Positions 5,062 through 10,107 of a DNA stretch of 10,107 bases are shown here, one piece after another (position 1 is the stretch's first letter; the number at the start of each line of letters is the position of its first letter). Source of the stretch: Flavobacteriales bacterium (GTDB lineage Bacteria; Bacteroidota; Bacteroidia; Flavobacteriales_D; SKUL01); assembly GCA_007129985.1 (NCBI GenBank), contig SKUL01000339.1, forward strand, positions 1 through 10,107, given 5' to 3'. Position numbers and translations under genes: made by a program. The notes under the pieces were generated by a model. It was not told where the DNA came from. It searched no databases and saw only the letters and a program-made list of their open reading frames with translations.

Positions 5062-6624
5062 ATGTCATCTTTTTCTAGGTTACTCTCTCACTCCAAAAGA
5101 GATATTCCGGCCAGCGTTGTCGTATTTCTTGTTGCCTTACCACTGTGTTTGGGAATTGCATTGGCTTCGGGTGCTCCATTGATGTCTGGTATAATAGCCG
5201 GAATTATCGGAGGAATTGTGGTGGGTAGTTTGAGCGGTTCCAGTCTGAGTGTTAGCGGCCCCGCGGCTGGGCTCACGGTTATTGTACTCAATGCCATTGA
5301 AACGCTCGGAACTTTCGAGGCCTTTTTACTGGCTGTGGTGCTTGCGGGTCTTGTACAAATCGTTATGGGCACCCTTAAGGCTGGAATCGTGGGGTTGTAT
5401 TTTCCGTCGTCAGTGATCAAGGGCATGCTTGCTGCAATTGGCATTATTCTTATCATGAAACAAATTCCTCACTTGATAGGTGTTGATACTGATGCTTTTG
5501 GTGAGATGGAATTTATTCAGGCCGACGGTACTAATACCATTACTTTTCTTATTGACTCTTTTGGCCATGTTCATCTGGGTAGTCTTGTAGTGGGCCTGCT
5601 TGCCCTTGCAATAATGTTGCTTTGGGATCAGCCTTTTATGAAGGGCAACAAAATAGCCCGAATGATTCCCTCAGGACTGGTGGCTGTGGCCAGTGGTCTG
5701 ATGGTTAGCTATCTGTTGAAATGGTTTGCTCCAAAATATGCTATTTCGCGAGAACATCTGGTGAGCCTCCCCAAAATATCTGAAATGGAATCGGGTTGGG
5801 AACTGGTAACTTTCCCTGACTTCGGAGCATTTCTTGACCCCAACCTGTATGTGGTTACCATGACCATAGCCATCATTGCAAGCCTTGAAACACTGCTTAG
5901 CGTTGAAGCCATTGATAAAATTGACCCGGAGAAAAGAAAAACCCCGCAGAACCGCGAACTTTTTGCTCAAGGAGTAGGAAATACAATCAGCGGCCTCATT
6001 GGCGGTCTACCTATGACAGCCGTAATTGTGAGAAGTTCAGCCAACCTTGAAGCAAGAGCCAAAACCAAAATGTCAGCCATTTATCACGGTATCCTCCTTC
6101 TTCTGGCAGTATTGGTTTTTGCACCATTTCTGAATGAAATTCCACTGGCCTCTTTAGCAGCCATCCTTATCGTGGTGGGCTACAAACTGAGCAAACCATC
6201 CCTTTACCGAGAACAGCTCAAAGTTGGTCGTCAACAATTTGTCCCCTTTATCGCGACCATTGTAGCCATTTTGTTTACCGACCTTCTGGTAGGGATACTC
6301 ATTGGTATGTCTGTGGGAGTGTATTATATCCTCAGGGCAAATTACAAGGTGTCTCACTTCTACAATGAAGAGCGCTCCGAAGAAGACGGCGTGATGCGCA
6401 TTACTATAATGCTCAGTGAGCATGTTTCTTTTCTCAACAAGGCCAACCTGATTGTAACCCTTGAGGAGTTACCCGAAAACAGTGAGGTGATTATTGACGG
6501 CTCGAGAACAGCATCTATTGATTATGATGTGCTTGAGTTGCTATACGATTACAAGGAGGCGGCCAGGAACAAAGGCAGTCGTATCATTTTACGCAATATC
6601 CCGAGTCACGCACACAACATTTAG
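5062..6624 (+). CDS. SulP-family inorganic anion transporter with STAS domain
   Basis: This is a SLC26/SulP inner-membrane transporter. Members move sulfate, bicarbonate or other anions, often by Na+ or H+ symport; the substrate cannot be read from the sequence. The 520-aa product has the N-terminal transporter core (DIPASVVVFLVALPLCLGIALASGAP read in overlapping pieces at residues 14-39, SVSGPAAGL at 63-71). NRELFAQGVGNTISGLIGG, PMTAVIVRSSANLEA and TKMSAIYHG follow in the second half. A C-terminal STAS domain occupies about 442-520, with SEHVSFLNKANL and IDGSRTASIDYDVLELLYDY. The frame opens at ATG 5020, but that lies inside the palindrome and adds 14 non-family residues; ATG 5062 is chosen. 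Bacteroidota SulP genes are often paired with carbonic anhydrase genes, but none follows here. It ends 5 bp from the convergent aminotransferase gene. Confidence 0.93.
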   Translation: MSSFSRLLSHSKRDIPASVVVFLVALPLCLGIALASGAPLMSGIIAGIIGGIVVGSLSGSSLSVSGPAAGLTVIVLNAIETLGTFEAFLLAVVLAGLVQIVMGTLKAGIVGLYFPSSVIKGMLAAIGIILIMKQIPHLIGVDTDAFGEMEFIQADGTNTITFLIDSFGHVHLGSLVVGLLALAIMLLWDQPFMKGNKIARMIPSGLVAVASGLMVSYLLKWFAPKYAISREHLVSLPKISEMESGWELVTFPDFGAFLDPNLYVVTMTIAIIASLETLLSVEAIDKIDPEKRKTPQNRELFAQGVGNTISGLIGGLPMTAVIVRSSANLEARAKTKMSAIYHGILLLLAVLVFAPFLNEIPLASLAAILIVVGYKLSKPSLYREQLKVGRQQFVPFIATIVAILFTDLLVGILIGMSVGVYYILRANYKVSHFYNEERSEEDGVMRITIMLSEHVSFLNKANLIVTLEELPENSEVIIDGSRTASIDYDVLELLYDYKEAARNKGSRIILRNIPSHAHNI

Positions 6625-6629
6625 CAAGG

Positions 6630-7691
6630 TCAGTTACGAAGTTTGTTCAACACCGCTACTACGGCATCCACCTCTTCGGGTTGGTTGTAGTAGTGAAAAC
6701 TCAGCCTCACCACACCGTGACGGAGTGATAAAACAAACCCCTGACGGGTAAGTTGTTCATGCAGTTCCGCTCCGCCCTTTAAGCCTACTATACTGCTGCG
6801 GCGATTCATGTTTTCAGGACCGATGAGAATTTCTTCAGAGCGGTTCAGCCCTTCAATAAACTGTTTGGTGAGGCGCATGTTGTAGGCATGAATGCTCTCT
6901 ACACCTGTGGCCAGACGGTCTAGCAATGCGCATTCCAGCAAAACCAGACCGGGTACATTGAGATGCCCGGGTTCATAGCCCAAAATGGAAGCGTTGTCGG
7001 TCCATTTATCGCCTTGCAACATCCTGCTGTGATTGCCCCGGATTTTGGGAGGGAATCGCTCCAGAAAATCCCTGCGGGCTGCCATCAAGCCCGTTCCATA
7101 TCCGGCGTTCATCCATTTGTAGTTGCTGGCAATAATCACGTCTGCACCCGATTCCGACAGCGAAACCGGAATGGCGCCCAAGCTTTGCGTGGCGTCAACA
7201 ATCGTCAGAATACCGCGTTCCCGGCAAAAAGCGCAGAACGCATTGATATCTGCGCAATAGCCGCTGAGCCATTGCACATGACTGATGGCTAAAATATTGG
7301 CTTTTTGCTCCATCAATGCAACCATGATTTCCTCTTCGTTGAAGTGCAGCTTGTTGGAGCTTTTGTGCCTGTGTACCGCAAAACCCGAAAGCTTAAATGG
7401 GTCAAACACCGAAGGGTAGTCCTCATGAAGCATCAATACCTTGCTGTCGGCAGAAAGCGATTGAATCAGCGCATAAAGCCCGAAAGAGAAATTGGGCAGA
7501 AAGGCAATCTCGTTGTGATTGGCCCCGAGAAATTCAGCGGCCATGTATCGCAGTTCATCCATCTTGCTGCCGTACCAGCTCTGTAATGCGCCACTTGCGT
7601 TGGAGGGGAGGTCATTCAAAAACTGTTGTTGCGCCTTCAGGTATTTCTGCGGAACAAGTCCGGAGGCAGCGGTATCGAAGTAGTGCTTCAT
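6630..7691 (-). CDS. Class V PLP-dependent aminotransferase, cysteine-desulfurase-like fold without the catalytic Cys
   Basis: This cytoplasmic fold-type I PLP enzyme is 353 aa from ATG 7691. It has the class V signature: His138 in ISHVQWLSG, Asp166 in TIVDATQSLGAIPV (pyridine-nitrogen ligand) and the Schiff-base Lys192 in IIASNYKWMNAGYGTGLM. The C-terminal domain ends with GVVRLSFHYYNQPEEVDAVV, the usual RxSfhyYN block. The short segment before it reads RQGFVLSLRHG, where SufS/CsdA-type desulfurases have the RxGxHC loop; the active-site cysteine is missing. Cysteine desulfurase activity by the SufS/CsdA mechanism is therefore unlikely. An aminotransferase, lyase or kynureninase-like activity is possible, but the substrate is unknown. 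The N-terminus (MKHYFDTAASGLVP) matches the family's start. A TAnnTTTG element lies 50 nt upstream. It appears monocistronic, convergent with SulP and divergent from the symporter. Confidence 0.9.
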   Translation of the reverse strand: MKHYFDTAASGLVPQKYLKAQQQFLNDLPSNASGALQSWYGSKMDELRYMAAEFLGANHNEIAFLPNFSFGLYALIQSLSADSKVLMLHEDYPSVFDPFKLSGFAVHRHKSSNKLHFNEEEIMVALMEQKANILAISHVQWLSGYCADINAFCAFCRERGILTIVDATQSLGAIPVSLSESGADVIIASNYKWMNAGYGTGLMAARRDFLERFPPKIRGNHSRMLQGDKWTDNASILGYEPGHLNVPGLVLLECALLDRLATGVESIHAYNMRLTKQFIEGLNRSEEILIGPENMNRRSSIVGLKGGAELHEQLTRQGFVLSLRHGVVRLSFHYYNQPEEVDAVVAVLNKLRN

Positions 7692-7741
7692 CGGTTTTAA
7701 GCGTTCAATGGAATTGGTGCGAGAATCACGCCGTGAAGGAA

Positions 7742-7749
7742 CAAAAATA
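7742..7749 (-). promoter_or_regulatory. Candidate -7 promoter element for the class V aminotransferase
   Basis: The minus strand reads TATTTTTG, a match to TAnnTTTG, 50 nt before the aminotransferase start. The -33 position shows no clear TTG. Orientation and position support it; the motif alone is short. Confidence 0.45.
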
Positions 7750-7798
7750 GTCGCGTTCGGACATCTATGCGAGTGCTCTGATTGCCCAATGGTTAGCG

Positions 7799-7819
7799 GT
7801 CGTTATGGGTAAGTCGTTA
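7799..7819 (+). repeat. Short direct repeat GTCGTTA x2 upstream of the symporter promoter
   Basis: GTCGTTA occurs at 7799-7805 and again at 7813-7819, 14 bp apart start to start, and the second copy ends 8 bp before the candidate -7 element at 7828. Tandem half-sites at this place can bind an activator, but a 7-base repeat may be chance. Confidence 0.3.
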
Positions 7820-7827
7820 AAAATGTG

Positions 7828-7835
7828 TATCTTTG
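7828..7835 (+). promoter_or_regulatory. Candidate -7 promoter element for the symporter-GNAT-M20 operon
   Basis: TATCTTTG matches TAnnTTTG and extends to TATCTTTGCG, identical to 4631-4640. It is 40 nt upstream of ATG 7876. The longer in-frame GTG 7825 would overlap this element, which argues for the ATG. Confidence 0.55.
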
Positions 7836-7875
7836 CGATTCAAAATCAAGAAAGCTCAGGTTTCCTGTACACCCC

Positions 7876-9351
7876 ATGCACTGGATTGATATCAGCATTT
7901 TTATTCTGTACATGATTGGAATGTTGGCGGTGGGCTACTACTTTCTCAGGCGAAATAAAACAGAATCCGACTACTACGTGAGTGGGCGCAATATGGGGCC
8001 ATGGCATATCGGTCTATCGGTTGTTGCCACCGACGTGGGTGGGGGCTTTTCTATCGGTCTGGGAGGTCTTGGATTTGTGATGGGCTTATCGGGTTCGTGG
8101 ATGCTATTTACCGGACTTTTGGGAGCTTGGTTAAGCGCTGTGTGGCTCATCCCTAAGGTTATTCATGTAGGCCGCGAAAAGGAATTTCTCACCTTTCCGC
8201 AAATGATGGGGCATTTCTTCAATAGAAGGGTGGCACTACTCGCAGCGGTGATTTCAGCCATCGGATACCTGGGCTTTACCAGTTCACAATTGCTGGCCGG
8301 TGCAAAGTTGGCCTCTGCCACCATGCCCGACGTTTCGCACCATACGGCGCTTCTCGTAATGGGCTTTATCGCAGTTGTCTATACCGCATTTGGAGGGCTG
8401 AAAGCCGTGATTTACACCGATACTTTTCAATGGGCTTTGCTGTTGGCAGGCTTGATTTTCATTGGCATTCCGATGGCCTATCTTGCAGTTGGAGGCATTG
8501 AGGCAATCACAGCCGCTATCGGTAGTGAAATGTTAGCCTTTTCAAACATTTCGCCCTTGCAATCGCTGAATTGGGCAGTAACCATTATCCCCATTTGGTT
8601 TATTGGAATGACTTTGTATCAACGAATTTACGCATCGAGAAACGAAAAATCAGCCCGTAAGGCGTGGTACATAGCCGGTTTTTTTGAATGGCCCGTCATG
8701 GCTTTGATGGGTGTGGCACTCGGGCTGTTGGCAAGGGTTGCGGCCGAACAGGGATTGTTTGCTCCACTTGGTTTTGACACGGCAGCCGGCGTTGACCCTG
8801 AAACAGGACTTCCGATGCTGCTCAGCACCGTATTGCCAATTGGATTGATGGGACTGATGCTTGCTGCCTATTTCTCAGCTATTTTATCTACTGCCGACAG
8901 TTGTTTGATGGCGGCATCGGGAAATCTGCAAACCGATATTCTTGGTCGTTGGCTGCGAAAAGGAGTTTCTGCCAAAACTTCGCTTTACATTTCGCAAGCC
9001 ATCACCCTTTTACTAGGTGTCGGCGCTGTATGGCTGGCGTGGAAAATGACCAACGTGCTGGAGCTTATGCTCTATTCCTACGCGTTTATGGTGAGTGGCA
9101 TGTTTGTGCCTGTCCTCGCCGCACTCTTCTGGCGTAATGCACGTCCCGCAGCGGCCTTTTGGAGCATGTTGGCCGGTGGTTCGGTGACATTGTACCTTAT
9201 TGCAGCCGAAAACAGCTTGCCAGGCGGTATTCAACTGCCCCAAAATCTGGATGCCAATTTGTTTGGTATGACTGCTTCGCTTACGGTTTTTGCAAGCCTG
9301 CAGTTGTTGCCGGAGTTCAAACCATTGTTTCAATCATCTTCAAATTCTTAA
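7876..9351 (+). CDS. Sodium:solute symporter (SSS family)
   Basis: This inner-membrane Na+-coupled symporter (SSS, TC 2.A.21) is 491 aa with about thirteen hydrophobic segments in the LeuT-like fold. ATG 7876 (MHWIDISIFILYMIGMLAVG) puts the first helix at the N-terminus; the frame continues up to GTG 7825, but that region holds the promoter. Typical family pieces are SDYYVSGRNMGPWHIGLSVV, VATDVGGGFSIGLGGLGF, YTAFGGLKAVIYTDTFQW and YFSAILSTADSCLMAASGN. The Ser/Thr pair in ILSTADS (338-339) lies where the Na2 sodium site is formed in vSGLT. Substrates of SSS proteins include sugars, proline, pantothenate and carboxylates, and none can be assigned here. It is followed after 3 bp by a GNAT gene and then an M20 amidohydrolase, which hints at an amino-acid-like or N-acylated substrate. 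Confidence 0.93.
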   Translation: MHWIDISIFILYMIGMLAVGYYFLRRNKTESDYYVSGRNMGPWHIGLSVVATDVGGGFSIGLGGLGFVMGLSGSWMLFTGLLGAWLSAVWLIPKVIHVGREKEFLTFPQMMGHFFNRRVALLAAVISAIGYLGFTSSQLLAGAKLASATMPDVSHHTALLVMGFIAVVYTAFGGLKAVIYTDTFQWALLLAGLIFIGIPMAYLAVGGIEAITAAIGSEMLAFSNISPLQSLNWAVTIIPIWFIGMTLYQRIYASRNEKSARKAWYIAGFFEWPVMALMGVALGLLARVAAEQGLFAPLGFDTAAGVDPETGLPMLLSTVLPIGLMGLMLAAYFSAILSTADSCLMAASGNLQTDILGRWLRKGVSAKTSLYISQAITLLLGVGAVWLAWKMTNVLELMLYSYAFMVSGMFVPVLAALFWRNARPAAAFWSMLAGGSVTLYLIAAENSLPGGIQLPQNLDANLFGMTASLTVFASLQLLPEFKPLFQSSSNS

Positions 9352-9354
9352 ATT

Positions 9355-9795
9355 ATGAGTTTACAGTATCACTTGATTCACGGCCATGTAGGACCCCACC
9401 CGGTGTTCAACAACAGCCGTATTGCCGATTTTCTCTTTACCCACCTCGACGAGTTTGGCGACAAACGGGAAGACATCATGAAGTGCCTCGATTACGTATT
9501 CAATCCGGCCCGTGGCGGTCGTGTGTTGCTGGCTGTTGAAAACGATGAAATTGTGGGTGCGGTTGTCATCAACAATACCGGTATGTCGGGATACATCCCC
9601 GAAAATATCCTCGTTTACATTGCCGTACACCAAAGCCAGCGCGGAAAAGGCGTGGGCAAGGAGCTGATGAAGAGAGCAATCGATTCGTCCCCCGGTAATA
9701 TCGCACTCCACGTAGAACCCGAAAATCCGGCGGTACATCTCTACCGTAAAATAGGCTTCACCAGCAAATACCTTGAAATGCGTTACCAGAAATAG
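9355..9795 (+). CDS. GNAT-family N-acetyltransferase
   Basis: This cytoplasmic acyl-CoA-dependent N-acyltransferase is 146 aa, a single GNAT domain. Strand beta4 and motif A are seen as NILVYIAVHQSQRGKGVGKE, with the pyrophosphate-binding RxxGxG at Arg96, Gly99 and Gly101 that contacts acetyl-CoA. Motif B is NPAVHLYRKIGF at 124-135, with Tyr130 in the place of the usual general-acid tyrosine. The N-terminal 60 residues, which normally set substrate choice, are not recognisable. ATG 9355 lies 3 bp after the symporter stop and the next gene begins 1 bp after its stop, so all three are very likely co-transcribed. The acceptor amine is unknown; small-molecule amino groups are likelier than ribosomal proteins given the neighbours, but this is inference. 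Confidence 0.92.
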   Translation: MSLQYHLIHGHVGPHPVFNNSRIADFLFTHLDEFGDKREDIMKCLDYVFNPARGGRVLLAVENDEIVGAVVINNTGMSGYIPENILVYIAVHQSQRGKGVGKELMKRAIDSSPGNIALHVEPENPAVHLYRKIGFTSKYLEMRYQK

Positions 9796-9796
9796 C

Positions 9797-10107
9797 ATGT
9801 CCATTCCCTTCAACATAGCCACAGAAAAACTCAAAGAGTTTAGACGCGAGGAGCTGCATCGCCACCCCGAACTTTCGGGGGAGGAAAAAGAAACGGCAGG
9901 GCGCATTATTGGCTTTTTGGAAAAGCACAAGCCGTACGAAATCAAGCAAAACTTGGGAGGCCACGGCGTAATGGCCATTTATAAGGGAGCAGAGGACGGA
10001 CCCACCGTGGTGATTCGCTGCGAGCTGGATGCGCTGCCCATCGCCGAGACCATTGACCTCCCGCACGGTTCGAAGTACGAAGGTGTAGCCCACAAATGCG
10101 GACACGA
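9797..10107 (+). CDS. M20-family amidohydrolase/peptidase (5' part, runs off the window)
   Basis: This is the start of a metal-dependent amidohydrolase of peptidase family M20 (M20D-like: N-acyl-amino-acid, hippurate or auxin-conjugate hydrolases). The window holds 103 residues plus two bases. The usual opening is present: EFRREELHRHPELSGEEKET, then VVIRCELDALPI (74-82) and AHKCGHD at the edge. In M20D enzymes the Cys and His of the CGHD block bind the metal pair. The RCELDALPI form has Glu where RADxDALP has its first Asp; the second Asp (Asp78) is kept. ATG 9797 is 1 bp after the GNAT stop. The dinuclear centre's other ligands and the dimer domain are beyond the window. Removing acyl groups from amino-acid-like compounds is the family's common reaction; the exact substrate is unknown. 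Confidence 0.92.
   Translation, partial: MSIPFNIATEKLKEFRREELHRHPELSGEEKETAGRIIGFLEKHKPYEIKQNLGGHGVMAIYKGAEDGPTVVIRCELDALPIAETIDLPHGSKYEGVAHKCGH

Noticed and set aside
7825..7875. GTG 7825 as the symporter start
   Set aside because: It overlaps the TATCTTTG promoter element, and ATG 7876 begins exactly at the first membrane helix region.
9361..9978. 205-aa open frame on the minus strand across the GNAT and M20 genes
   Set aside because: It spans two clearly real genes on the other strand and shows no recognisable domain.

Overview
The window looks like a piece of a Bacteroidota chromosome of moderate GC. The evidence is a surE / small membrane protein / lpxB / spoIID-domain run of the kind seen in that phylum, almost no Shine-Dalgarno sequences ahead of starts, and Bacteroidota-type -7 elements (TAnnTTTG) correctly oriented in front of all six divergently transcribed genes. 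No tRNA, rRNA, CRISPR array, insertion sequence or phage gene was seen. It reads as ordinary core or near-core chromosome with dense packing.

Layout. (1) 1-569, minus strand: 5' part of glutamate formimidoyltransferase (histidine degradation). (2) 685-4090, plus strand: a tightly packed four-gene envelope and housekeeping operon, surE (nucleotidase), a 102-aa three-helix membrane protein, lpxB (lipid A disaccharide synthase) and a secreted SpoIID/LytB-domain protein. Its members overlap or lie within 10 bp of each other. (3) 4093-4473, minus strand: a short Fur-family metalloregulator with a His-rich hinge, ending 2 bp from the spoIID-like gene. (4) 4648-6624, plus strand: a small exported or membrane-anchored protein of unknown function, then a SulP anion transporter with a C-terminal STAS domain. 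A perfect 19-bp palindrome lies between these two genes. (5) 6630-7691, minus strand: a class V PLP aminotransferase that lacks the cysteine of cysteine desulfurases. (6) 7876 to the window end, plus strand: a sodium:solute symporter, a GNAT acetyltransferase and the start of an M20 amidohydrolase, spaced 3 bp and 1 bp apart.

How they may work together. The surE-lpxB-spoIID run joins lipid A synthesis to a predicted cell-wall hydrolase. The Fur-like gene, the small protein and the SulP transporter may form a metal- or anion-responsive unit. The strongest non-coding signals are the 9-1-9 palindrome ahead of SulP, of the same geometry as a Fur box, and a related half-site in the divergent fur/small-protein spacer. 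The symporter-GNAT-M20 operon suggests uptake and N-acyl turnover of an amino-acid-like substrate. No clearly new system is proven here; the Fur/small protein/SulP region and the symporter-acyltransferase-amidohydrolase operon are the best places to look.
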